A stretch of DNA of 64,000 bases, taken from an uncultured Fidelibacterota bacterium. GTDB taxonomy: Bacteria; Fidelibacterota; Marinisomatia; Marinisomatales; Marinisomataceae. The stretch covers positions 40,001-104,000 of the forward strand of contig CABZMF010000002.1 in NCBI GenBank assembly GCA_902526795.1, written 5' to 3'. A model generated the notes under the pieces. It did no database searches. It was not told the origin of the DNA and was given only the letters and a program-made list of their open reading frames with translations. Position numbers and translations under genes: made by a program. Below, piece by piece: positions 8,257 to 17,145 of the stretch (the stretch's first letter is position 1; every line of letters starts with the position of its first letter).

Positions 8257-10038
8257 ATGAGATTTATTACATATATAATATTATTAAGTAGTTTATTTGG
8301 TCAAAATATTGATAATGAAGCCAATGAATTATTTATTAAATCACTTGTTGACGATTTGAATCGTCAAAGGAATAATTCTGTTATTAAAAAAATAAATGAT
8401 AGTGGAATTTTAGATACTGTTTATGCTAATCATGCAAAGGTGATTAAAATTAAGGCTTTATACAATCTTGAAGAATTTGATTTAGCTCTCAATGAAGCAA
8501 AAAACATTAGTCCTTTAAGTTTACCTTTAAATTTAAAAACATCTTTTTATATCACAATTGGTGATATTTATTCGTCAAAAGGCTATTACAATTTCGCTTT
8601 TAGAAATTATATACTTGCTAGAAAATCAAATAATGATTCTCGTTCAAAAAAACCTATTAATAGAAGAATTGCAAAAATTATTCCATTGGATCTTGACTAT
8701 AAAAACTTAGAGTTAATGCAGATTTTAGAAGAAGATAAAGGAAATTTAAATATTATTCTTTTAGCTCAATCCTTTTCTTTGGTTTATGATAATTCAGATA
8801 ATGTATCAAATAAATTTAACGAAATTGATCAAAGTTTTTTGGATCGAGAATTCAGGTCAAATTATAATTTTTTAAAAAGAAACATTGAATCTAAGACTTC
8901 TTTTTCTAAAAAAGTTGGAGTTGTTCTTCCATTATCTGGAGAAAATCTAGAAATAACTAATGCTTTTCTTAAAGGGTTATTACAAGCAAATCTAAATTCT
9001 CAGTCAAAAGATAAAATACAATTTATTATTATTGATAATTACAAAGATCCTATTTTAACTGTAGAAGCTTTTAAAGATTTGGTTGAAAGACATAATGTCA
9101 GTGCAATTATTGGTCCTTTATTGGATAAAAATCTTATTGCAGGTTCAAGTTCCATCTCCGCAGCAAATATTCCAATTTTTGCTCCTTTTACTTCATTAAA
9201 TAACTTAGAAAATATAAATGAAAATATTTTCTTACTTAACTCTTCTATAGATTTCAAAAATCAGTTATTAGCTAATCATTCATTAAAAAATTCTGAGTTA
9301 AATAATATTGCAGTTATTGCTCCAAGAACTGAACTTGGAATTAAAGAGGTTGATTCGTTTTTAACTGCATTAGATAAGCTTAATAAAGAGCCAGTTTATA
9401 TTGGATGGTATGAAGAAAATTCTGCAATTGATCTACGTCCTAATTTTAAAGAATTAAGGCAAATAGCATGGGATATAGAAACAAAAGATGAATATCAAGA
9501 ATTCTTAGGAGTCGAAATTGACGTTCTTGATTCTATGTTCGAAGTTGATAATGATGAAGTATATGATATGTTCAATATTGAGAAAGAAGAGTCTATAGAT
9601 TCTACAAAGGTTGTTTTGGAAGCTATAGATGGATTATTTTATCCGGTAAGCGAAAATTCTTTAGAGTTTGTAGCTTCTCAGGTTTCTCTATCGAATCTAC
9701 AAACTCAATTATTAGGAAATGAATATTGGTTAGATATTGATTTACTTAAGCAAGAAAATATATCTCCACATATTACAGATATGCTTTTTGTTTCAAACTA
9801 TATACCAAAGTATATTGAAAATAGTGAGTTTGATTATGATAATACATTGAATAATATATTTCATTTTGGAATAGATTTTTCAAATTTTTTAATTAACTCA
9901 AGTTATAAAAACTCCAAATTTATTTTTGATTCAAATTACAAGGGAATAACAAGAAATTTTGATTTTTCAAATTCAAATTCTAATCAAGCTTCAAAAGTTG
10001 TTAGATTTTCAAATAGAAAAATATTTAATTCAAATTAA
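8257..10038 (+). CDS. TPR plus periplasmic-binding-protein fold protein (LpoA/LivK-like)
   Basis: A 593-residue exported protein. A signal peptide (about 1-15, ending SLFGQ) has no lipobox cysteine. Residues 20-205 are helical and TPR-like (AKVIKIKALYNLEEFDLALNEA and similar), and from about residue 217 a type I periplasmic binding fold begins (KVGVVLPLSGENLEITNAFLKG, SAIIGPL, NIPIFAPF). The same order, TPR then binding-protein fold, is found in LpoA, the outer-membrane activator of penicillin-binding protein PBP1A. Here the lipid anchor is absent. An amino-acid ABC binding protein is less likely, since no permease or ATPase genes are nearby. The function is inferred from architecture only. 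Confidence 0.7.
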   Translation: MRFITYIILLSSLFGQNIDNEANELFIKSLVDDLNRQRNNSVIKKINDSGILDTVYANHAKVIKIKALYNLEEFDLALNEAKNISPLSLPLNLKTSFYITIGDIYSSKGYYNFAFRNYILARKSNNDSRSKKPINRRIAKIIPLDLDYKNLELMQILEEDKGNLNIILLAQSFSLVYDNSDNVSNKFNEIDQSFLDREFRSNYNFLKRNIESKTSFSKKVGVVLPLSGENLEITNAFLKGLLQANLNSQSKDKIQFIIIDNYKDPILTVEAFKDLVERHNVSAIIGPLLDKNLIAGSSSISAANIPIFAPFTSLNNLENINENIFLLNSSIDFKNQLLANHSLKNSELNNIAVIAPRTELGIKEVDSFLTALDKLNKEPVYIGWYEENSAIDLRPNFKELRQIAWDIETKDEYQEFLGVEIDVLDSMFEVDNDEVYDMFNIEKEESIDSTKVVLEAIDGLFYPVSENSLEFVASQVSLSNLQTQLLGNEYWLDIDLLKQENISPHITDMLFVSNYIPKYIENSEFDYDNTLNNIFHFGIDFSNFLINSSYKNSKFIFDSNYKGITRNFDFSNSNSNQASKVVRFSNRKIFNSN

Positions 10039-10043
10039 TTTTT

Positions 10044-10667
10044 ATGATTTTTGATTTTTCAGATAAAATCAATGTAAAAGGTTTGAGGATTATTTTTTCA
10101 AATGACAAAATTGAATGTCATATTTTTGAAAGAAATATTTTTTCAATGTGTCAAACTCATTCAACAAACATTAAAATTGTTAATGAAAATAAAATAATTT
10201 ATGATAATACAGATGGAATTTTTTCTACAGAAAAAGGTAATATTTTAAAAATTAAAACTGCTGACTGTTTACCAATTTTTTTTATGCATAGGAATCATAG
10301 AATTTTTGGAGTAGTTCATGCAGGCTGGAAAGGTTTAAAAGATGGTATTATAGAAAAATCTATCTATCTTATCAAAAAATATGTAAATGATTTCAATAAT
10401 CTTGAAGTATTTATTGGTCCTTCAATATCAAAGAAAAATTATGAGGTTCAAAAAGAATTTATTGGCTATTTTGGAAGTGAATTCATTGAAAAAATCGATG
10501 ATAGATTATTTTGTAATTTAAAAGGTATTGCAAAATACCAATTAAGAAAATTTGGTTTAAAAAATATTATTGATATAAATCAATGCACTTTCGACAATAC
10601 AGATTATCATTCTTTTCGAAGAGATAAAACTTTAAACAGAATGATAGGACTAATTTATTATGAATGA
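10044..10667 (+). CDS. pgeF: Purine nucleoside phosphorylase / peptidoglycan editing factor, YfiH (laccase-domain) family
   Basis: A 207-residue member of the multicopper-like Cu-oxidase_4 (YfiH) family, whose members act on purine nucleosides and, in E. coli, prevent wrong residues in peptidoglycan stems. The zinc-site residues are present as CQTHSTN, KTADCLPI and VHAGWKGL (His, Cys, His), followed by IGPSISKKNYEV and the C-terminal FSFRR-like region YHSFRRDKTLNRMIGLI. It is somewhat shorter than the usual 240-260 residues, mainly at the N-terminus. The end overlaps the uppP start by 8 bp, again suggesting a cell-wall context. Confidence 0.88.
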   Translation: MIFDFSDKINVKGLRIIFSNDKIECHIFERNIFSMCQTHSTNIKIVNENKIIYDNTDGIFSTEKGNILKIKTADCLPIFFMHRNHRIFGVVHAGWKGLKDGIIEKSIYLIKKYVNDFNNLEVFIGPSISKKNYEVQKEFIGYFGSEFIEKIDDRLFCNLKGIAKYQLRKFGLKNIIDINQCTFDNTDYHSFRRDKTLNRMIGLIYYE

Positions 10668-11403
10668 TTTAATTAATTATATTATTTTGGGCATAATTCA
10701 GGGATTAACTGAATTTTTTCCTGTCAGTAGTTCAGGACATCTTGTGCTTTTTCAGGATTATTTAGAAATAACTAATGAAGGTGCCTCCGCTGAAATTATC
10801 GCTCATTTTGGAACACTTTTTAGTATTTTATTATTTTATAAATCTTCTTTTTTTGCATCTGCTAAAAAAGATGATTTCTTTAATATAAATAATATTAAGC
10901 TTTTAGGAGTATCAACGATACCAGCCGTTATTTTTGGTTTTATTTTCGATTTTGAACAATTTTTTAATTATAGTTTTGTTCAATATTCATTAATGGCAAA
11001 TGGATTAATAATAATTTTGTTTAGTTTTCTTAAAAACTCTTTTTCAATCGAATTAAACCTCAAATCTGCATTGATACTAGGTTTCTTTCAATCAGTTGCT
11101 ATACTTCCTGGAATCTCAAGATCTGGATTGGTTATAAGTTCTGCTTTAATGTTAGGATTAGATAAGGAAAAATCTATCAAATATTGTTTTTTTATGGTTA
11201 TACCTATAATCGTTCTTTCTATTTTTTATGAAATACTTTTTTCTTCTGGATTTGAGGCTATCAAATTAGCTGATGGTTTAGGATTATTTTTGTCTTCATT
11301 TATTTTTGGATATTTTAGTCTATTTTTTTTGGTTCAATTTTTGAAAAAATTTAATTTTGGGTGGTTTGGGCTATATTGCATACTTGTGAGTATAATTTCA
11401 TGA
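10660..11403 (+). CDS. uppP: Undecaprenyl-diphosphate phosphatase (BacA family)
   Basis: An inner-membrane enzyme that recycles undecaprenyl diphosphate to the monophosphate lipid carrier used for peptidoglycan and surface glycans. The first signature, QGLTEFFPVSSSGHLVL (active-site Glu and Ser/His region), and the second, PGISRSGLVIS, are both intact. About eight membrane helices are expected. Its 247 residues are slightly short compared with about 270 in E. coli. It overlaps pgeF by 8 bp and the next symporter by 4 bp (ATGA). It would serve the glycosyltransferase block at 17-23 kb. Confidence 0.95.
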   Translation: MNDLINYIILGIIQGLTEFFPVSSSGHLVLFQDYLEITNEGASAEIIAHFGTLFSILLFYKSSFFASAKKDDFFNINNIKLLGVSTIPAVIFGFIFDFEQFFNYSFVQYSLMANGLIIILFSFLKNSFSIELNLKSALILGFFQSVAILPGISRSGLVISSALMLGLDKEKSIKYCFFMVIPIIVLSIFYEILFSSGFEAIKLADGLGLFLSSFIFGYFSLFFLVQFLKKFNFGWFGLYCILVSIIS

Positions 11404-12884
11404 TTGAAGTAATATTTATTTTATACCTTTCATTAATCATATTTGTTGGAATTCTATCTAATAAATTCGTTTCATCTCAACTTGACTTTTTACTGGCTGG
11501 AAGAAAGCTTGGGCCGTGGGTCACGGCATTTTCTGAAAGAGCATCTGGTGAATCTGCGTGGTTACTTTTAGGTTTACCTGGAGCAGCAATTGCTGTAGGT
11601 TATGGTGAAATATGGGCAGTAATCGGAATTACAATTGGAATTATTTCATCTTGGTTTTTAATAGCTGAAAAATTAAGATTTGAAACTGAAAAATTAAATT
11701 CATTAACAATACCTGATTTTCTTGAAAAAAAATTCAACGATTCATCTGGATTGATAAGGACAATATCAGCTTTAATTATTGGAATTTTTTTTACTTTTTA
11801 TGTTTCTGCACAATTTCATGGTTCTGGAAAAATTTTAAATACTATTTTTGGAATTGAACCATTATATGGTATTACTCTTAGTGCAATCATAATAATTATT
11901 TATACCATTTTAGGAGGTTTATTAGCTGTTGCATGGACAGATTTAATTCAAGGCATATTGATGATAGGCACTTTAGTTATTTTACCGATAGTCGGAATTT
12001 TTGAACTTAATTCATTTGATCAAAGTTTATTAGAATTACTGCGATTTAATGATGAGGAACGTAATTCAATTTTTGGAGGTTTATCAGGAATTGGTTCAGT
12101 TACAGTAGCCTTAGGAGGGATGAGTTGGGGGTTGGGATATTTTGGTCAACCACATTTACTTATAAGATATATGGCAATAAAATCAGTTACCGATATAAAA
12201 AAAGCAAAATGGATTGCTGCTTTATGGGCTATTCCAGGAATTTCTGGAGCTTTTATGGTTGGAATTACAGCAGTTGGTTATTTTGGCGAAGATTTTTTTA
12301 TTGGAAAAGATACTGAAATTGCAATGCCTTTGTTAGCTCAAACTCTACTTCCTGCTTGGATTGCTGGGCTATTAATTTCAGGTGCTGTTGCTGCAATGAT
12401 GTCTACTGCTGATTCTCAATTGCTTGTATCAACCTCAGCAATTAGTGAAGATTTAAGGCTCAACAAAGTAATTAATAATAAAAACTCTGATAAATTAAAA
12501 AATACAAGATATATCACAATCGTTCTAGGTTTATTTGCCTATAGTAATGCAATGTATTCTGAAATAACAGGAAATACTATTTTCGGAATTGTCAGTTTTG
12601 CTTGGAGTGGATTAGGTTCATCGTTTGGTCCAGCTATAATTTTATCGCTTTGGTGGTCAAAAACAACGAGGATGGGTATTATCGCTGGATTATTGACTGG
12701 TTCTATCATCACAATAATTTGGGGAAGTAGTACATTCTTACAATCATTAGTAACAGAAAGATTATCAAGTTTTGTATTTGCATTTATTGCCGTTGTCACC
12801 ATTAGTCTTTTAACACAAAATAAAGAAAAGCCCTATGATGATTCAGGTCCTCATCTACAATCAGGGAGTTACGGAATTTCTTAA
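11400..12884 (+). CDS. putP: Sodium/proline-type symporter (SSS family, PutP-like)
   Basis: A 494-residue sodium:solute symporter with 12-13 membrane segments. The sequence FLLAGRKLGPWVTAFSERASGESAWLLLGLPGAA closely follows the PutP pattern around the first helices, including the sodium-site Ser region. MSTADSQLLVSTSAISEDL matches the helix-8 sodium-site signature of this family. Proline is therefore the most likely substrate, which would fit pruA at 57 kb. The ATG at 11400 overlaps the uppP stop by 4 bp and begins the first hydrophobic helix. An upstream in-frame start inside uppP is less likely. Confidence 0.85.
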   Translation: MIEVIFILYLSLIIFVGILSNKFVSSQLDFLLAGRKLGPWVTAFSERASGESAWLLLGLPGAAIAVGYGEIWAVIGITIGIISSWFLIAEKLRFETEKLNSLTIPDFLEKKFNDSSGLIRTISALIIGIFFTFYVSAQFHGSGKILNTIFGIEPLYGITLSAIIIIIYTILGGLLAVAWTDLIQGILMIGTLVILPIVGIFELNSFDQSLLELLRFNDEERNSIFGGLSGIGSVTVALGGMSWGLGYFGQPHLLIRYMAIKSVTDIKKAKWIAALWAIPGISGAFMVGITAVGYFGEDFFIGKDTEIAMPLLAQTLLPAWIAGLLISGAVAAMMSTADSQLLVSTSAISEDLRLNKVINNKNSDKLKNTRYITIVLGLFAYSNAMYSEITGNTIFGIVSFAWSGLGSSFGPAIILSLWWSKTTRMGIIAGLLTGSIITIIWGSSTFLQSLVTERLSSFVFAFIAVVTISLLTQNKEKPYDDSGPHLQSGSYGIS

Positions 12885-12905
12885 AAATTCAATTAAACAA
12901 AAAAA

Positions 12906-13904
12906 ATGATTAAAGCATTAACTTTTATATCAAAAGAAAAAAAAACTTTAAATGACGACTATCTTTTAGTTGGCGATAATGATTTCTTATATTTATTTAT
13001 TAAAAAACAAATCTTAGATAATTCACAAGATGAGAGAGAAATTTTCACATTTGACTTTGCTAACAAGAGTGAAAAATTGGATAAATTAATTAATGTTTTA
13101 GGAACCCAAGATTTGTTTACAAAACAGAAATTTATAATCATTAAAAATATCAATAAGCTAAGTAAAAAAAATTCAGAGATTTTAATATTTCATATTAAAT
13201 CTAATAATCCGCATCAAATTCTTTGTATTGACAGTAGCTTTTTATCATTTAACTATCAAAAAAAAACAAATATAATTAAAAACTCTTCTACAAAAGAATT
13301 TTCAAAGATACTTAATGTGATTGATATATCGACACCTTTTGAAAGCGAAATGGGGCAATGGATCAAATTATTTGCTCAAAAACTTGATTTGAAAATAAGT
13401 AATAATTACTCTAAAAAAATTATAGAGTTTTTTGGTAACAATCTCTCTGAAATTTTCAATGAAATGTCAAAATCTAGTTTAGTTTGTGATAATGAAAATG
13501 AACTTATCGATTCTTTGGAAAAGGTAGGTTTTTTACATAAAGATAAGCAGTTATGGGAACTAAATTATGCAATATGCGACAAACGTATTGATAAAATCTT
13601 TGAAAATGGGTTATCAATCATGAAGCAATACGGTCTTTCATATGTTATTAACTCTATATTCAATATTATTGAAGCAATTTTTTTGACAAAGAAAAATAAT
13701 GGAACATTTTTAGAATCATTTAGTAGAAATATTAGAGGAAATGTTATTAAGAGGATAAGTTCAGCATCTAATAATTATACTCTTGAAGAGCTTGAACACG
13801 CTATTAACGCATTTTCTAAAATTGATATTAAATTAAAAACACAAAGAATTATTGATGAGGCAGAATTTGCAAATATTATCAACGGAGTCTTCAAAGGTGA
13901 ATGA
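12906..13904 (+). CDS. holA: DNA polymerase III delta subunit
   Basis: The delta subunit opens the beta sliding clamp within the clamp-loader complex. The 332-residue protein has the family pattern: an N-terminal region with DDYLLVGDNDFLYLFIKKQIL, TQDLFTKQKFIIIKNINKL and, in the C-terminal third, LWELNYAICDKRIDKIFENG and the ending LKTQRIIDEAEFANIINGVF. Such proteins are poorly conserved, and this one shows no Walker A motif, as expected for delta. It overlaps the sigma-factor gene by 8 bp. Confidence 0.85.
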   Translation: MIKALTFISKEKKTLNDDYLLVGDNDFLYLFIKKQILDNSQDEREIFTFDFANKSEKLDKLINVLGTQDLFTKQKFIIIKNINKLSKKNSEILIFHIKSNNPHQILCIDSSFLSFNYQKKTNIIKNSSTKEFSKILNVIDISTPFESEMGQWIKLFAQKLDLKISNNYSKKIIEFFGNNLSEIFNEMSKSSLVCDNENELIDSLEKVGFLHKDKQLWELNYAICDKRIDKIFENGLSIMKQYGLSYVINSIFNIIEAIFLTKKNNGTFLESFSRNIRGNVIKRISSASNNYTLEELEHAINAFSKIDIKLKTQRIIDEAEFANIINGVFKGE

Positions 13905-14466
13905 AAAGTTCAAATTTTCAGATGAAAAATTAATCCTAAGATTTCAAGAAGGTGATATCAATGCCTACAATGAGCTCGTGAAAAGGTACAAAGATAGGTT
14001 ATTAAATTTTGTTTTTAGATATTTCAACAATTTAGAACAAGCGGAAGATGTTGTACAAGATACTTTAATAAAACTTTACACACATGCTAATTATTATAAA
14101 AATGTTGCAAAGTTTTCAACGTGGATTTTCACCATTGCAAAAAATAATGCTTTAACAGAATTAAGAAAAAATAAAAGGAAGAGAACTGATTCTTTGCATA
14201 CTGATGATGGAAGATTTTTGGATATAGGTTCTAAAGAAGAGTCATTAGAATCTAGAGTACAAAATGAAATTGCAGTAGATCAACTAAATAAGTTTTTAGA
14301 CGAAATTCCTGAAAATTTTAGAATAGCGGTAGTTTTAAGAGATTTTCAGGAACTTTCTTACGAAGAAATAAGTAAAATACTGGAAATACCAATTGGTACG
14401 ATTAAATCTAGAATAAACAGAGGTCGTATACAGTTGGCAGAAAAAATGAAACATTTTAAGGAGTAG
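13897..14466 (+). CDS. RNA polymerase ECF sigma factor (sigma-70 family, RpoE-like)
   Basis: A 189-residue ECF sigma factor. Region 2 contains AYNELVKRYKDRLLNFVFRY, EDVVQDTLIKLY and FSTWIFTIAKNNALTELRK (the -10-binding helix). Region 4 contains FRIAVVLRDFQELSYEEISKILEIPIGTIKSRINRGR, the helix-turn-helix for the -35 element. I chose the GTG at 13897 because GGAG lies 9 bases upstream (13884-13887); an ATG further up would lie deep inside holA. The next gene encodes a probable membrane anti-sigma factor, so the sigma factor is likely held inactive at the membrane until envelope stress occurs. The target promoters are unknown. Confidence 0.92.
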   Translation: MNEKFKFSDEKLILRFQEGDINAYNELVKRYKDRLLNFVFRYFNNLEQAEDVVQDTLIKLYTHANYYKNVAKFSTWIFTIAKNNALTELRKNKRKRTDSLHTDDGRFLDIGSKEESLESRVQNEIAVDQLNKFLDEIPENFRIAVVLRDFQELSYEEISKILEIPIGTIKSRINRGRIQLAEKMKHFKE

Positions 14467-14468
14467 AT

Positions 14469-14936
14469 ATGGATTATAATAAATTTCAAGATAGAATTTC
14501 TGACTGGATCGAAAATACAATGGATATTCGAGATCGCAAGGAATTTGAAAAATTTCTTGCTGAAAATCCTGAATATCAATCTGAAGTTGATTTAGTTCGT
14601 AATACAATTGATATCATGAAAGCTGCTCCTTCTTTAAGCACTACAAAAGATTTTGATAAGAAGCTTCAAGATCGTATTAATCTTTTAAGAAATAATGATA
14701 AATCACAAACAGATATTTTAGGTTTTTCAAAGCAAAATTTTGCTTTTTTAACATTATCATTATTATGCATTTTTATGTTGTCAGTTTATTTACTTCAACC
14801 ATCTCAGTCCAATTACTTTGTGGTAGATGAAGATGTTGATTCACAAGAACTTAATTCTGATGAGGAAGACAAAAAACTAAAAGAAGTTGAATTACTTAAT
14901 GACGTTAATGGTTCATTTGTAAGCGATAAAGATTAA
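14469..14936 (+). CDS. Probable membrane anti-sigma factor, single membrane segment
   Basis: A 155-residue protein two bases after the ECF sigma gene. The cytoplasmic N-terminal part (1-88) begins with ISDWIENTM followed by EFEKFLAENPEYQSEVDL, resembling the N-terminal helices of anti-sigma factors. It has no His-x3-Cys-x2-Cys zinc motif. Residues 91-109 form one clear membrane helix, and the C-terminal 45 residues are very acidic and would be periplasmic. Function is inferred mainly from position and topology, since the sequence itself is only weakly typical. Confidence 0.65.
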   Translation: MDYNKFQDRISDWIENTMDIRDRKEFEKFLAENPEYQSEVDLVRNTIDIMKAAPSLSTTKDFDKKLQDRINLLRNNDKSQTDILGFSKQNFAFLTLSLLCIFMLSVYLLQPSQSNYFVVDEDVDSQELNSDEEDKKLKEVELLNDVNGSFVSDKD

Positions 14937-14947
14937 TTTTCATAGAA

Positions 14948-14974
14948 TTGTAAATCTCCAATCTGAGATGTAAT
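14948..14974 (+). promoter_or_regulatory. Candidate promoter with hairpin spacer before the TPR lipoprotein gene
   Basis: TTGTAA (14948-14953) and TGTAAT (14969-14974) are separated by 15 bases, and the spacer contains a 5-bp inverted repeat, ATCTC (14954-14958) with GAGAT (14965-14969). The ATG follows 10 bases after the -10-like element. Spacing is shorter than the usual 17, and AT-rich DNA gives chance matches. It might be a target of the adjacent ECF sigma factor, but no consensus is known. Confidence 0.25.
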
Positions 14975-14984
14975 TTGCATAGTT

Positions 14985-16595
14985 ATGTATTTAAAATATT
15001 ATTTAGCTATTATTGCACTTTTTCTGGTGAATTGTTCTTCAAATATTCCTGAATTACCTCTAAAACCTCAAGAAGTATCTCCTTTAAATGAAACTAATAA
15101 AGTAAGTAGTAAAGATTCATTTGAAGGAGTTCAATTTTTTATGGACGGAATGATGTTTTTTGAGCAAGGTGATTATGCTAGAGCTATTTTAGAATTTCAA
15201 GAAGCTATCGAAGTTGGATCCAATTCTGCTGAGGTAATTTTTAATATGTCTGAAGCATACTGGATGCTACAGAAATATGACAAAAGTATTTTTTATGCAA
15301 AAAGAGCTATTGAGTTAGATGGTAATGCAAAAGATTATACAATTTCTCTTGGTAAAAAATATATTGCTTTAAATAATTATGAATCTGCTTTAGATATTTT
15401 TAACAAAATAATTCAAATTGACCCTAATAATGCTGACATTTTATTCATAATCGGAGATTTAAAAGCTGAATTAAATGATATTGATGGAGCGTTGCTCTAT
15501 TATCAGGAAGCTTATAATAAAAATAATGAATTAGTTTTAGCGCTTGAAGTAGCTGTACAGTTAGCATATAATTCTAAACATCGTGATTTGTCAAAATTAT
15601 TTAAAAAACTTTTACTTGCAGACCCATCAAATTCTGAATATTTAAGAGGATATCTTGAGTCTTTTGATGGTGGAAATATTGATGAGCTTCTTGAATTGTT
15701 GAGTATTAAATCAATACAAGCAAATCCATTTTATAATAATTTATATAATCAAATTGCTTTAGAATACATACGTCTTGGTAGATTTGATTTTGCTGAAGAA
15801 TATCTTAAAAAGTCATTATCTAAAAAGGATAATGATAGGTTTGCCCTATATTATCTTTCTTTAGTTTATAGAGATCTTGGTAGAAATGATCTTGCATTGG
15901 AAATTTCTAAAAAACATATCTCTTATTATCCGAATGATAAAGAAGGATATATGAATTCTTCATTATCATTAATTAGCTTACAAAGGTATTCTGAAGCTAT
16001 TGAAGAATTAAAAATAGCTGTATCTTTATTTCCAGATGATTTTGAGATTAACTATTTTTTAGGATTAGCAAGTTATTCAAATAAAAGTTTTGAAGATGCA
16101 GAGATATTTTATGCAAAATCTTTATTAATTGATCAAAATTCTATTGCAGCAATGCATGGCTTAGCTATGACTTATGATCAAAATGAAAAATGGAACAAAT
16201 CTGATGAACTTTACACAAAATTAATTTCAATAAATGATAAGGATGCTCAAGCATATAATAATTTTGCATATAGTTTAGTTGAGAGAGACGAAGATTTAGA
16301 CTATGCTTTAGCTTTAGCAAAAAAAGCTGTATTAATTAATCCTAACATTTCAGCTTACTTAGATACTATCGGTTGGATTTATTATAAGTTATCTGATTTT
16401 GCTAAGGCAAAAGAATATATTGGTAAAGCCCTAATATACGATGATACAAGTTCAGTAATTCTCGAACACTACGGAGATGTATTGATTAGTTTAAATGAGA
16501 TTGAAGAAGCACTTATTTTTTATAAAAAAGCACTTCTTCTTGATGAAAATAATGAAAAGCTTCAATCAAAGATTATTTCGTATGAATCTCAATAA
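14985..16595 (+). CDS. Tetratricopeptide-repeat lipoprotein
   Basis: A 536-residue envelope protein. The signal peptide ends in a lipobox LVNC with Cys17, so it should be lipid-anchored. From about residue 48 to the end are roughly a dozen TPR units (for example DYARAILEFQEAIEVG, KYDKSIFYAKRAIELD, NYESALDIFNKIIQIDPN, DLDYALALAKKAVLINPN). These form a helical superhelix for protein-protein binding. In proteobacteria a similar TPR protein sits next to lolB, and a LolB-like gene also follows here, overlapping by 14 bp. This points to outer-membrane assembly or lipoprotein transport, but the partner is not known. Confidence 0.85.
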   Translation: MYLKYYLAIIALFLVNCSSNIPELPLKPQEVSPLNETNKVSSKDSFEGVQFFMDGMMFFEQGDYARAILEFQEAIEVGSNSAEVIFNMSEAYWMLQKYDKSIFYAKRAIELDGNAKDYTISLGKKYIALNNYESALDIFNKIIQIDPNNADILFIIGDLKAELNDIDGALLYYQEAYNKNNELVLALEVAVQLAYNSKHRDLSKLFKKLLLADPSNSEYLRGYLESFDGGNIDELLELLSIKSIQANPFYNNLYNQIALEYIRLGRFDFAEEYLKKSLSKKDNDRFALYYLSLVYRDLGRNDLALEISKKHISYYPNDKEGYMNSSLSLISLQRYSEAIEELKIAVSLFPDDFEINYFLGLASYSNKSFEDAEIFYAKSLLIDQNSIAAMHGLAMTYDQNEKWNKSDELYTKLISINDKDAQAYNNFAYSLVERDEDLDYALALAKKAVLINPNISAYLDTIGWIYYKLSDFAKAKEYIGKALIYDDTSSVILEHYGDVLISLNEIEEALIFYKKALLLDENNEKLQSKIISYESQ

Positions 16596-17145
16596 ATTAC
16601 TGATACTAATTTTAAATTTAATTTTTTTAGCTTCGTGTTCATCTAATAATGATTTTCAAATAATTAACACAGATAATAATGTTAAACTTCAGGAACTTGA
16701 AAAAAATTTTAATAGAGTAATTGGTAATGGAGTTTTACAAGGGAAAGGAAGATCAAATTTTACTTCTTCATTTATTTTTGAATCCTCAGATAATAATTCA
16801 ATTATTGTTTTCAAAGACTTTCTAGGAAGAAGGCAATACATGATTGAAGCAAAAAATGATTCTGTAAGGTATTTTAATGTAAGAAAAAAAACTGCAGTGA
16901 CACAAAAAGAGTTCGATAAATTCTTTCCATTATCAAATCAGTTAAATTCAAATTTTTATAAAGGGATAATATGGGGAGATGTTGACGCCCTTAACACTAT
17001 CAATGTTCAATATAAAAATACTTACGTTATTTCAACAAAGATGATTTCAATTGATGGTAGTAATTATCTTAATGAGATTGTATTTTTAATGAATAATGAA
17101 AAACAAAACTATACAATAAAGTTTTATAGAAGAAATTTTGATTAA
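16582..17145 (+). CDS. LolB-like / DUF4292-like outer-membrane lipoprotein
   Basis: A 187-residue lipoprotein with the lipobox FLASC at Cys19. The body is mostly beta strand, with GNGVLQGKGRSNFTSSFIFE and IIVFKDFLGRRQYMIEAKNDSVRYFN recalling the opening strands of the LolA/LolB lipoprotein-carrier fold. The match is structural in style, not strong in sequence. The start was placed at 16582, directly before the signal peptide, overlapping the TPR gene by 14 bp. A LolB-type role, receiving lipoproteins at the outer membrane, is supported by the TPR neighbour. A DUF4292-type protein of unknown role is the alternative. Confidence 0.6.
   Translation: MNLNKLLILILNLIFLASCSSNNDFQIINTDNNVKLQELEKNFNRVIGNGVLQGKGRSNFTSSFIFESSDNNSIIVFKDFLGRRQYMIEAKNDSVRYFNVRKKTAVTQKEFDKFFPLSNQLNSNFYKGIIWGDVDALNTINVQYKNTYVISTKMISIDGSNYLNEIVFLMNNEKQNYTIKFYRRNFD

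Noticed and set aside
12125..12316. 63-codon plus-strand frame inside the PutP-like gene
   Set aside because: Frame-shifted shadow rich in Tyr, Phe and Trp; the enclosing symporter frame is unbroken.
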